Shown here: one piece after another, positions 9,326 to 19,361 of the stretch
Position numbering within the stretch: the stretch's first letter is position 1
Layout of the letters: the number at the start of each line of letters is the position of its first letter
Origin: Butyriboletus loyo
Taxonomy: Eukaryota; Basidiomycota; Agaricomycetes; Boletales; Boletaceae
Assembly (NCBI GenBank): GCA_038093515.1
Contig: JBBPSI010000292.1
Span: 1 to 27,418, forward strand
Reading direction: 5' to 3'
Length of the DNA: 27,418 bases
Made by a program: the position numbers and the translations under genes
Notes under the pieces: generated by a model
What the model was told of the DNA's origin: nothing
What the model saw: the letters and a program-made list of their open reading frames with translations, nothing else
Database searches by the model: none

Positions 9326-10585
9326 ATGGCCATCCCCCCTGCTGAGAACAATGCTGCTAACAACAACAAAAACCTTCCCCTTCCGCCGCAACCTCCTGTC
9401 CACTCTTCATGTCTCCCCGTCTCCTCTCGCCGCGTCCTCTACGCCGCTGTTCTTGAAAATCCTGTCGCCACATATGCGCTTGAGCAGCGCATGGACTTCA
9501 CTGGGGACTATGTCCTCCGTACACTTGCCTCTCTCTACCGCTCCTATGCCCTCGCCTGCACCGTTCACACCCGTCTGTGCCCAGACAACCAACCACCCGT
9601 CTATGCCGCCGCCCTCGAGTCTTCCCTGATGGAAGCTCGAGGGTATACGTTGGACATTCTCCATGCTGAAGGATTTGGCTACGTCGTCGACCAACTTTTG
9701 CCAGGTATTCTGGCTCCTGTCCTTAGACCTATCCTCATTGCACTTGCTTCTAGGGAGCGACAGTTCTATCTTCACTCCACCGACCGCATCGGCTACCTCC
9801 GCCCCATGGCTCGTGGCCCCAATCCAGTGCCTCGCCCTCCACCAGCAAGATCTCCTTCGCCACTACCTGTACCAGCGCCATCCACCCGGGAGTCTCCCGC
9901 AACCACATTGGTAGCGGATTTGTCTCGCGAAACGACAGGAGAGTCCCTGGAGTCCTTTCGGACCGACGTCGACGAGCCCCAGGTCGCTCGTCGACACTCC
10001 CCCCTACCGCCTTGCACAGTGCGTCGCCAACCTCACCAAGCATTACTCCAGGTCGGGGCCATCCCTGGGTCCATCACCCTCACTGCTGCAGGAAGAAGGA
10101 TTGCCAACCAGGCCGTCCGCTCCGTCACCCCCCAACCACCTACTCAATAAGGAACTCCCGCCATCCAGCTCATCCCTCGTATCGCCTCCCCCCACACAGC
10201 AGCTGGTAGCTCTAATGACTCTTCCTATGGACCCCCGCCTCCCTACCTTGCCCACTGGGGCACTCGTAATTCCCCTATCATCCTTGATGACCGATCCCCT
10301 GATCCCAGCCCAGGCCCTACTCGACCTCGCCTCGTCCGCCCACAGCTCTGCTTTGAGTGCAGTACCGTCGGTCACTTCCGCAGGGATTGTCCAAACTACA
10401 CCTGCCCGTTCTGTCATCAGATCGCCCCAGGTCATATACAGGAGTTTTGTCCAAGGCGTGTCTGCGGTCTATGTGGCGCCATTGGCCATATCGTCACCAA
10501 TTGCACCTTCAGGGACGATGTCTGGGCAGATGTCTCTGCCGATGACGCTTACAACAATGATTTCAACGAGGGGGCCTCTCAGTGA
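9326..10585 (+). pseudogene. Gypsy-1 ORF3: triple zinc-knuckle protein, one internal stop
   Basis: 420 codons from ATG 9326 to TGA 10583-10585, with one premature TAA at 10148 (codon 275). It starts 10 nt after the pol stop, in another frame. Residues ~35-150 form a conserved, probably helical domain (RRVLYAAVLENP...MDFTGDYVLRTLASLYRSYA...LLPGILAPVLRPIL). A proline/serine/arginine-rich linker follows, then PPPPY at 303-307, a SUMO-interaction-like SPIILDD at 316-322, and three zinc knuckles: C342-C345-H350-C355, C360-C363-H370-C375 (x6 spacing) and C380-C383-H388-C393. The tail is acidic. No signal peptide or membrane segment is evident, so it is not envelope-like. Gypsy-2 has the same length with no indels. 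Nucleic-acid binding is likely; its role is unknown to me. Confidence 0.85.
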
Positions 10586-10623
10586 AGGGACAATACAAGT
10601 AGTGGAGTCGGTGTCTCCACCAT

Positions 10624-10636
10624 GGGAAGGGGGTAA
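10624..10636 (+). other. Gypsy-1 polypurine tract
   Basis: GGGAAGGGGGTAA lies directly before the 3' LTR (TGTTACGG at 10637). This is the expected position of the plus-strand primer. Gypsy-2 has GGGAGGGGGGTAA at 23405-23417. Confidence 0.8.
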
Positions 10637-11065
10637 TGTTACGGTAGTGGTTTACTTTTTCTCTCCATTACCGTTGGGACTACTACATTCACCTAGCCTT
10701 TTGCTAGTTCCCTTTGAATGGTAACAAACTGTTCCAGCTTAGTCATCAGTTCTCGCGCACGGACACATTTTCCTTCATACTCTGGAACATTCTAGAGTAT
10801 CTTTTCCTCGTTTGTATTTTCACTCTCGCAACTCAATTAGGGAGCATGGTCTGTGCGCAGACCCCAGTAGTATAAAGACTCTGTCTTTACACCCATGTAC
10901 ATTATCTAGTTCTACGCAGATACCTGCTAGCAATTAGTATCATTCCAGACTCTTAGTGCGAGCACTAAGACATAGTCTGAGAATTCTCCCAGAACCATCT
11001 CCTGAGTCCTGAGGCTACTCTTGAGTGCCTCCTCGCTGTTCTAGTTGTTAGCGCCCAGCGTAACA
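10637..11065 (+). repeat. Gypsy-1 3' LTR (family D)
   Basis: 429 bp, TGTTACGG...GCGTAACA, followed by the ATGTG duplication at 11066-11070. GGTCTGTGC at 10848-10856 and TATAAA at 10871 keep the 14-bp spacing. It keeps CG dinucleotides at several places where the 5' LTR has TG or CA, and the reverse at others. Confidence 0.95.
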
Positions 11066-13349
11066 ATGTGCCACCTCCACTAGGAGTACATTTTGATGGA
11101 ACCAGTATTATTGTTATAATCATAACATCTTATTCGTACATTTTCCATTCGGACTTAGTCGTTTTCACTTTCAAAGGTCACGTGACATAGCGCACGTGAT
11201 CGTGGGAACTTACATGTGATCTCCTGCTGACTAAGCATATGATGTCATGGCCTAGACCAAGCCTAGACTCTATGATGTCACGACACATGTATTTAATCTC
11301 CGTTTACTTCTCTTCTTTTTGATCCCCGCACCTCGTGTGATTAATCACCGTTGCGCTTCTCTTCTTTAGTCTATCCATGTATAGTAATTCCTCACACACA
11401 CAGCATGGTCTGTGCGCGTCCTTGTACAATATAAAAGGGGCTCGTGGTTGCGGCTAGGATTCCCTAGCTTTAACCACTTGTCTTATTCGCTGGCAACAGT
11501 TGAGAGATTAAGATTTGAGCTATCCTCATTACACCTTGCCAGTACCTGTGTAGTACTGCAACAGTAGTGGAACTTCGTGTGACTTGATAACATCGTTGTC
11601 TCGTAACAATTATATGTGAAGGCCTACCACATATTTCCCCCATATTAAATCCTGATGACATGCAACAACCATCTCCTCATCCATCAGTCACACCTTCATC
11701 CTGAGTTATGCCTGAAAATCCACCATCACCTTTATTCCTCAACCCTCCATCTGTATTCTCATCTTCACACCCTGGAGTTAAAAGAGAAACACCAGATACT
11801 GGACATAGATCATCTATAAAGGATCAACACCAACACAAACATCAAATGATACCTCTGTTGGAAACATTTGAAGATCCTGGTCAGATTTGTCTTTCCACTT
11901 TCTTACCTCCAACTAGAGTTTATCATGAACAAATCACAGAGTTTCGAAATCATCCTTATCAACATCATCTGACATGTGATGAACGTGCTCGAGGTCACCA
12001 ATGTGACTTATATGATGAGTTCGACCAGGATTTACAGTCTCATGGTGTTCCAATCCCAACAATCACTAATCCAGATTTCTTACAGATGGGTCAGGATTTT
12101 AATCCCTGTCCTACTTGCAACCATGTTCCATGGATTGTCCCAGATAATGCTTATGGGAATCAACCTCCAATTGAGATAGAACGGGATATACATACATCAA
12201 GGAATGGATCCTATTCAGGAGGAGTTAATTTCTACTCCACAACCAGTTAATCAACCAAGACCCACAGAAGAAGATGACTTAGGACAGATGTACAGTGCTA
12301 AGTGGATTAAATCTCTTCTTGCCACTACCACTGTTGATGGAATTCCACAGTCTCATAAGGCAGTAATGAGGTTACCTCCTGCCAAGAGATCCAAATGGCT
12401 AACTGCTATGGGAGAGGAATACAAGTCATTCCAAGAATGACATGTATGGGATCCAGTAGATCTTCCCAAGGGATGTGAAGTCATTAAAGAGAAATGGATA
12501 AATGTACGAAAAAGTGATGAACAACACAAGTCTCACTGGGTAGCAAAAGGCTTTACCCAAATCTTTGGAATTGATTATGAGAAAACCTTCTCACCAGTTG
12601 CCAGGTTTGAAACCATCAGAATTCTCTTAGCTCTAGCTGCCTTAGAAGATGGGGAAATCAAGACTCTAGATGTCAAGACCACATTCCTCTTTGGAGATCT
12701 TGACAAAGAAATATATATGGAACAACCTGAGGGTTTCACTCAAAAAGGCTCAGAAAGTAAAGTCTATCACCTACAAAAAGCTATTTATGGTCTCAAGCAA
12801 GCAGCCTTTCAATGGAACAAAGCCTTGCACTCATCACTAATCAAACAAGGATTCAACCGTACCTAGTCTGACCCAGGAACTTATATTAAATTCATCAGGA
12901 AAGTCATCATTATTTTAGTTATATACATTGATGATGGTCTTTTTATGGGTAGTGATAAAACACAAGTCCTTGCTCACAAAAAGCACTTTATGAAGACTTG
13001 GGAAAGTCGAGATCTTGGAGAAGCTGAAAGAGTATCTAGGCATGTGGATTTCCAGGGATCACAAAAACCGTACCATGAGGCTGGATCAGTGTGATTATGC
13101 ACAGAAGGTCATAAAACAATTCAAGCTTGAAAATGCAAAATCCACACACACACCTCTTCCTTCTGGTTATAATCCTTCACCATCAACCACCGAAGCATTG
13201 CCATCTTTGCATTCACAATATCAGTCTGTCATCAGATCTCTTCTCTTTATTATGCTTGGATCTAGACCTGATATTGCTCATGCTGTCATTAAGATGTCAC
13301 AATTTTCTTCCAATCTGTCAGAAGAGCATTTGCAAAGAGTGCTCTATAT
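11066..13349 (+). pseudogene. Copia pol: linker and reverse transcriptase, decayed
   Basis: With the LTR at 11112-11608 removed, PPPLGVHFDGTSI joins ICEGLPHISPILNPDDMQQ in frame. The long variable linker (to ~12200) is followed by the copia RT: AKRSKWLTAMGEEYKSF, then WVAKGFTQIFGIDYEKTFSP, AIYGLKQAAFQWNK, and the active site VIYIDDGLF near 12920-12946 (YIDD, both aspartates kept). Defects: stops at 11702, 12438 and 12865, a frameshift near 12204-12240 and a 1-nt insertion near 13010. It ends LQRVLYI at the TATAT target of the next LTR. Confidence 0.88.
11112..11608 (+). repeat. Solo LTR, family C (copy C2)
   Basis: 497 bp with a perfect ATTAT duplication (11107-11111 and 11609-11613). It begins TGTTATAATCATAACA, itself a 6-bp inverted repeat around 4 bp, and ends CTCGTAACA. 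GGTCTGTGC (11407-11415) is 14 bp upstream of TATAAAAGG (11430), which sets the sense strand as plus. A GCTAGG-ATTC-CCTAGC hairpin lies where the transcript should start. No coding content; reverse-oriented relatives are at 2295-2830 and 22854-23356. Confidence 0.92.
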
Positions 13350-13775
13350 TGTTATGGTAGTGGTCTACTTTTTCTCTCCATTACTGTTTGGACTACTATT
13401 TTCTCCTAGCGTTCTGCTAGTTCCCTTTGAACGGTATGAACCATTTTGATTAGTCATCATTTCTCATGCACAGATACCATTTCCTTCATACTCCAGAAGT
13501 CTCTAGAGTATTCCATCCTCTTTTGTCTTTACAACTCATGCGACCTGATTGGGTCATGGTCTGTGTGCAGACCCCAGTAGTATATAAACCAAGTCTTTAC
13601 ACCGATGTAACTTATCTAGTTCTACGCAGTCTTCTGCTAGCAATTAGTTCCCTTCCAGACTCTTAGTGTGTGCACTAAGAAATAGTCTGAGACCCATCCG
13701 AGAATTGTCTCAAGAGTCCTGCGGCTACTCCAGAGTGCCACCTCAGAGTTCTCATTGTTAGCACCCAGCGTAACA
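13350..13775 (+). repeat. Solo LTR of the gypsy-1/2 family (family D) in copia
   Basis: 426 bp, TGTTATGG...GCGTAACA, with a perfect TATAT duplication (13345-13349 and 13776-13780). Removing it gives VLYIVCYLVGTPDLCIMYS, the normal copia RNase H entry. GGTCTGTGT (13558-13566) is 14 bp before TATATA (13581). Confidence 0.95.
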
Positions 13776-14342
13776 TATATAGTCTGCTATCTGGTTGGAA
13801 CACCAGACCTTTGCATAATGTATTCTGGACACAGCCAGACTGGTCCAAGAGCCAATTCTGGCTTTATTACTTATAGTGACACAGACTGGGCAGGCAATAT
13901 TGAGACCCATCGTTCAATGACAGGTTATTGTATATTTCTAGCATCTGGCATAGTATCATAGTTATCCAGATGACAATGCAAGATTGCTCACTCTTCAACC
14001 AAAGCAGAATATATGGGCATGACTGAGACTGCTAAACAGCTCTCTTGGGTGTGCTCCTTGTTCTTTGAGTTGGGATACAGACTTGGTCCTTTACCCCTTC
14101 TAGTTGATAATCAAGAAGCTATATTTCTAGCTTCTAATCCTGCTGTTGAAGGACACAGCAAACATATTGCAATTCTGTTTCATTACATTTGGGAATGCAT
14201 CAAGAATAAGGAGGTTACTCTCTTCTATACTCCTACTCAACAATGAGCAGCAGATATCTTTATGAAGAATCTGACATGGCAGAGATTTGAAGAAGTTTGG
14301 TCCATGCTCTCTCTTTTACCTTTCTCTTCCATAAAGAAGTAA
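13776..14342 (+). pseudogene. Copia pol: RNase H and C-terminus
   Basis: Contains YSDTDWAGNIETHRSMTGY, AHSSTKAEYMGMTETAKQLS, LLVDNQEAIFLASNPA and the HSKHIAILFHYIWE block near the C-terminus, all hallmark Ty1/copia RNase H motifs. Stops lie within 13960-13975 and at 14244. The natural stop is TAA 14340-14342. A purine-rich tract (GCGAGGAGGAGG, 14349-14360) follows as the polypurine tract, then the LTR. Confidence 0.88.
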
Positions 14343-14360
14343 TGCTAAAGCGAGGAGGAG

Positions 14361-14517
14361 GGTTGAAATGGTAGTGTTCTATTTTCTGTATTTTGCTTAC
14401 AGCCACTACATTTCCAGACTGGTCTTTATGACATCATAGTCTAGACTCAGTCATGCTTGTTACATTACATATAGCTCTTATTGTGCTATTGGATGATATG
14501 TTTAGTCTTATCTCTTA
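14361..14517 (+). repeat. Copia 3' LTR (family E), left part
   Basis: Starts GGTTGAAATGGTAGTG, matching the TGTTGAAACGGTAGTG start of the solo copy at 19362-19811 (reverse) with first base changed. It runs to the TA at 14516-14517 used by the Tc1 transposon. The remainder lies at 24638-25003; together they make about 461 bp, close to the 450-bp solo copy. Confidence 0.85.
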
Positions 14518-14731
14518 CAGTGAGTGAAAAACACTTGCAATGTTTCACTGTTTTGCACTAGATGCTATGTAGCACCTGAGAGCATGGGAATCCCACTTAG
14601 AATTGGTAAGGTGGGAAGTAGCACTGCCTCCTGGCTACACATAGGTCCCTTGGTCATGTGATGTGGCCATGTGGCTGTGGAGATATGTCTATTCTAAAAC
14701 AGGTATACCATTGCAAGAGTTTATTCACTTT
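14518..14731. repeat. Tc1 left terminal inverted repeat
   Basis: Starts CAGTGAGTGAAAAACACTTG and pairs with the right end. It carries a conserved CTTACC/GGTAAG-containing middle and ends near TTATTCACTTT. Transposase binds such ends in this family. Long TIRs of over 200 bp are at the large end for Tc1 elements. Confidence 0.88.
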
Positions 14732-15296
14732 TGGTGGAAGAAGGGTATTTGGGAGATATCAGTACTTGGTATAATCTCCTTTGGCCTTGAGCACTGCCTG
14801 AACCCTCCTAGGCATGCTTTCAATCAACTTCTGACACTCTGCAACTGGTATCTTGTCCTACTCCACCTGGATTCTCTCCCACAACTCCAGTATTCCCTTG
14901 GGGGGGTGTTCATATTCTGCAAGTCTTCTCTTGAGATAATCCCAGGCATGTTCTATTGGATTAAGATCAGGAGACTGTGCTGGCCATACCATAGTACTAA
15001 ACTCCTGTTCATATAGCCACTCCTTGACCTTCTTGCAGCTGTGCTTGGGGTCATTGTCTTGTTGGAAGATTGTGTCAGGAGAATTGAGACCATAATACTG
15101 AAGGGAATCTTGAATTTCATCCTTCAAAATTTGAAGGTATAGGTCCCCATCCATCCTACCATCAATCTTGGTGGAATACCCAACTCCCTCCCAACTTATA
15201 CAGTCCCACATCATCACAGAACCTCCTCCAAACTTGAGTGTCCTCTCCACCAGGCTATCACTGAGCCTCTCCCCTGGCTTTTTCCACACCCATTTG

Positions 15297-15713
15297 TGTT
15301 ATGCTGGGCTCTAACAACTAGAACACTGAGGCAGCACTCTGGAGTAGCCACAGGACTCTTTGAGACAATTCTCAGACTATGTCTTAGTGCACACACTAAG
15401 AGTCTGGAGTGAAACTAATTGCTAGCAGGTTACTGCATAGAACTAGATAAGTTACAAGTGTACAAGAACTGGGCTTATATAGTACAAAGGTCTGTGCACA
15501 GACCATGACCCCTAATTGGGTCGTGAGAGTTGTAAAGACTAAAGGGGACGGAATACTTGAGAAAGTTCTGGAGTATGAAAGAAATAGTGTCCTAGTGTGG
15601 GAAATGGTGACTAATCAGAACGGTCGCACCATTCAAAGGGAACTAGTAAAATACTAGGAGAAAACACTAGTCCAAATGGTAGAGGAGAAAATAAGTAGAC
15701 CACTACCATAACA
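15297..15713 (-). repeat. Solo LTR of the gypsy-1/2 family (family D), reverse, in Tc1
   Basis: 417 bp with a perfect ATTTG duplication (15292-15296 and 15714-15718). On the minus strand it begins TGTTATGGTAGTGG and ends CAGCATAACA. It carries the perfect 16-bp palindrome GGTCTGTGCACAGACC (around 15496-15504), 14 bp before TATATAAG. Removal rejoins the transposase at GCK|WVW. Confidence 0.95.
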
Positions 15714-15806
15714 ATTTGCATCCAGCTGACCCTAGGTGATTGATTTTAGTCTCATCAGACCATACTACTCTCTTCCAGTCCTCCAGAGTCCAATCTTTGT
15801 GAGTAT

Positions 15807-16231
15807 TGTTACGGTAGTGGTATACTTTTTCCATCCACTACCACTTGGACTACTTCATTCACCTAGCTTGCTGCTAGTTCCCTTTGAACGGTACCAACCG
15901 TTTTAGCTTAGTCACCATTTCCCGCGCACGGACGCACTTTCCTTCATACTCCAGAATGTTCTAGAGTATTCGTTCCTCATTTGTACTTTCCTTCTCACGA
16001 CCCGATTGGGAACATGGTCTGTGCGCAGACCCCAGTAGTATAAAGACCCAGTCTTTACACCATGTACACCATCTAGTTCTACGCAGTCACCTGCTAGCAA
16101 TTAGTTCTCTTCCAGACTCTTAGTGTGTGCACTAAGACATAGTCTGAGACTTCCCCAGAATCGTCTCCAGAGTCCTGCGGCTACTCCAGAGTGCCACCTC
16201 AGAGTTCTTGTTGTTAGCGCCAAGCATAACA
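15807..16231 (+). repeat. Gypsy-2 5' LTR (family D)
   Basis: 425 bp, TGTTACGG...GCATAACA. GGTCTGTGC at 16016-16024, TATAAA at 16039-16044 (14 bp between), hairpin AAAGAC-CCA-GTCTTT, and ATCTAGTTCT at 16071-16080 as the predicted transcript start. Confidence 0.95.
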
Positions 16232-16233
16232 AA

Positions 16234-16243
16234 AGAACTAGAT
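16234..16243 (+). other. Gypsy-2 primer-binding site, self-priming type
   Basis: AGAACTAGAT, 3 nt inside the LTR boundary, is the exact complement of ATCTAGTTCT at 16071-16080, as in gypsy-1. Confidence 0.65.
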
Positions 16244-16273
16244 CTTCCTCTCGCTTCTGCTTCCCAGCAGTAA

Positions 16274-16612
16274 AGCCGCCCTCCCCTCTCGCCCAACATT
16301 TCCATCCCACAATCCAGACACGTCAGTCGTTCCTTCCGCGTTCCCTCCCACGAACTGGAACCCATTGTTGTCAACAACCCATCGCCGCCACACTCTCCCA
16401 CCCAGCCAGACCCTCAACCCCAGTTTGACCCTCCGCTCCAGTCAGACCCCAAACCCTCTTATCAACCCGAGGACCAGGGTCTAGGGCAGGGATCTGAATC
16501 AGCACCCAGTGACGACAGTGACTGGCTTGACAGAACCCCCCATGTCTCCCGCTCTCCATCCCCACCGTACTATCCCTCTGCAACCTTCCCAGACAACAAC
16601 GACGACAACGAT
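16274..16612 (+). other. AUG-less open frame upstream of gypsy-2 gag
   Basis: Open from the TAA at 16271-16273 to the ATG at 16613 with no in-frame ATG. It encodes a proline/serine-rich acidic stretch with SPSPPYYP near the end, parallel to the gypsy-1 region 3619-3951. Several residues are conserved between the copies (NISIP, HSP, PSYQPEDQG, DWLD). Confidence 0.45.
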
Positions 16613-17595
16613 ATGTCTGACAAAAAGAACATTGTCCCAAAGGACATCTCTGGCTTAAACAAAGACACCTCGCCATGCGCACGTACTTCAACACCAACCA
16701 GGCAGCCTTCCCTGATGACCAATCAAAGGTCAATGCTCTCCTCATGAAAATGAGCGAAGAGAAAGGCAAGACGTTCTCTGAAGGATGGATGGCCCTCCTC
16801 TTAGACGGACACCCCACCAAACAACAAAAAGAGTTCTCTACAGTCTGCGAGGACTTCCACAGGGTTTTCCACCCCTTTGATGTAGGCGAAAGCGCCAGAA
16901 TTGACCTGGGGAACCTCACCCAGAACAAAGCCAACCGCAAGGACGGCTACGACACCTATGTCATGGAATTCCAACTCCTCGCCGCCAAGTCAGGAATCAT
17001 CAATGAGAAGGCGCTCATCGAATGGTTCATTTGCAGTCTCGACCCTCGCCTCGCTGAGTCTGTTCTCTCATGCAAGAAACCCCCTACTACTCTCGCCGGA
17101 TGGGCCGAAAAGACCTCCGCCTTCCACGCGCAGCACAAGCGCATTGATGACCTCTGCGCAGGAAAGCGCTACATCCCCACGTTCTCCTCCTCCTCCAAGC
17201 CCTCATCTAGTTGAAGGGACCCCAATGCTATGGACGTTGACGCAGTCCGACTCACCCCCATACAATGCGCAGAATACATGAAGCAGAACAAGTGCTTTGT
17301 CTGTCACCAGGTTGGCTGCCGCTCAACCAACCATCCTCGTCCCCCACGCAACAGACAGAACTCCCGAGGACCACCTCCTCGTCCCCCTCGCAACCCTCAG
17401 CGCGCATGCACTGCAGTCGTCACACCCCCCGAACCTAAGCCCTCCCCACTTGTCGACTATTTGTCCGAGTTGAAAGGTCGAGGCATGCAACAGGAAGATG
17501 TCTTGAACATCCTCAAGGCATGCTTCAACGAAGATGAAGAAAGACTGCCCGTCGCAGCAACCAAGGTGGCCAAAGCTTGGCCAAAGGATTTTTAG
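16613..17595 (+). pseudogene. Gypsy-2 gag, decayed
   Basis: From ATG 16613 to TAG 17593-17595, matching gypsy-1 gag at 332 codons once a 13-nt deletion near 16665 is allowed for. The deletion shifts the frame just before the MRTYFNTNQ segment. A TGA at 17212 replaces the CGA of gypsy-1. The zinc knuckle CFVCHQVGCRSTNH has the same C-C-C-H order. It ends AWPKDF at the same GGATTTTTAG junction with pol. Confidence 0.88.
17586..17595 (+). promoter_or_regulatory. Candidate -1 frameshift site, gypsy-2
   Basis: GGATTTTTAG, identical to 4938-4947 in gypsy-1, precedes the gag stop; the pol frame is -1 relative to gag. Confidence 0.55.
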
Positions 17596-19361
17596 AAGAG
17601 AGGGAAGTTTCGACGTCTTTGCCTCTCCATGTAATCGCCCCTGTAGTTTTATCAAACCCCAATGCGCAATCTATTCGAGTCCCTGTATTGTTATTCGCGC
17701 ATGAAGGAGGACAAATTGTTGACACATTCGCCCTGGTAGACAGCAGCGCAAGCGGATGCTTCATAGATCGCGATCTAGTGAAGCGAAAGAGACTGCCGAT
17801 GGAACGGCTACCCAAGCCACTTAGTGCCCAGAACGTGGACGGGTCAAACAATCAAGGAGGAGTCATCAGACACAAGGTCACCCTCTCCATCAGAGTTGGA
17901 GAAACCGAGGAGGAACGGAGCTTCCTGGTCCTCAACATTGGAAAAGAAAACATGATCCTGGGACTACCGTGGTTACGAGAAGCCAACCCGGTAATAGATT
18001 GGGCCACCGGCCATATCGATCTTCCAGATCAAATCAAGAAGCCCTGACATGACTCCCCTTGGGCAATTGCTCAATGGTACCTGGTATGCTACCTTGACTT
18101 GGACCCAGACTCCAAGATCGCCAAGCTCTGGAAGAAGCGGGTGGATGCTTCAGCAAGGGACACCTACCCTGTCAGAAAGGCAACCATTGCCACTGAGATC
18201 GCTGCTCAGACCATCAAGGAGAAAGCAGTTCTTCCTACCCCATTCAAGTCCTTCGCAGATGTTTTTGACAAGAAGAACACTGAGGAGCTACCTCCGTCCA
18301 GGTCGTTCAACCACACCATAGACCTCGACAAAGACTTTGTTCCGAAAGTCGCTAAGGTGTACCCTCTGAATCCAAAAGAATCGGAGGTGTGTAAAGCGTT
18401 CGTTGAAGAGCACCTCAAGTCGGGGAAGATTACTCCCTCCAAGTCCCCCCAAGCAGCCCCCTTCTTCTTCGTATCCAAGAAGGATGGCTCGCTATGACCC
18501 TGCCAGGACTACCGATACCTGAACTCCCATACGGTCAAGAACGCCTACCCTCTCCCCCTCATCTCCGATCTTGTTGATCGCCTCAAGGGATCAAAGATTT
18601 TCACCAAGATGGATATCTGCTGGGGATACAACAACGTCCTCATCAAACCGAACGACTGCTGGAAGGCAGCCTTCATCACTCCTCAAGGGCTGTTCGAGCC
18701 CACCGTGATGTTCTTTGGACTTTGTAATTCCCCAGCCATGTTCCAGGCTCTGATGGACCACATCTTCGGCGACCTCATGGCAGAAGGTTGGCTGATCATC
18801 TACATGGACGACCTCTTAATCCATTCCGCCACCACCGCCGAGCACGAAGCACGAACGATCCGTGTCCTAGAACGTCTTCGCGAACACAAATTATTCCTCA
18901 AACTAGAAAAGTGTTCGTTCGATGCTGAAGAGGTAGAGTACCTCGGAATGATGGTACGAGAAGGTCAGGTCAAGATGGACCCCACCAAACTGAAAGCCAT
19001 TCGCGAATGGAATCCCCCGACCTCGGTGAAGGCAGTTAGGTCCTTCATCGGGTTTTGCAATTTCTATCGCAGGTTCATACAGGACTTCTCTCATATCACG
19101 AAGCCGCTGCACGACCTGACTAAGAAGAACTCCCCCTGGGCCTGGACCCCCACCTGCGAAGCCGCATTCCAGGCAATAAAACAGTCGTTCTTGAGGCAGC
19201 CCGTCCTCTCCATGCCCGATGTCACGAAGCCGTTTGCCGTCATGATAGACGCCTCCCTCACTGCTATTGGAGCAGTGCTCATGCAAAAGGATGTCAACGG
19301 CGACCTGCATCCTTGTGCTTACCTGTCAAAGATGCTCTCACCCACGGAGCGCAATTACGAT

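Larger units (their letters stand above)
3147..11065 (+). mobile_element. Gypsy-1: full-length three-ORF chromovirus (Ty3/gypsy)
   Basis: A 7.9-kb element with LTRs at 3147-3576 and 10637-11065 and a perfect ATGTG duplication (3142-3146, 11066-11070), inserted in the copia linker. Internal order: self-complementary primer-binding site, gag, pol (protease, RT, RNase H, integrase, chromodomain), ORF3, polypurine tract. Integrase after RT and a C-terminal chromodomain define a chromovirus. The two LTRs differ by about 21 substitutions by eye (about 5%), nearly all transitions, so the insertion is not recent. A solo LTR (5982-6802) interrupts RT. Several stops and a changed RT active site make it inactive. 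Gypsy-2 (15807-23839) is a sister copy. Confidence 0.95.

Noticed and set aside
9326..10585. ORF3 as an env-like gene because of its position
   Set aside because: No signal peptide, no transmembrane segment, and C-terminal zinc knuckles instead.
10101..10724. Overlapping plus-strand frame within ORF3 running into the 3' LTR
   Set aside because: Different frame from the zinc-knuckle protein, composition is low-complexity, and it ends in LTR sequence. The knuckle frame is the conserved one.
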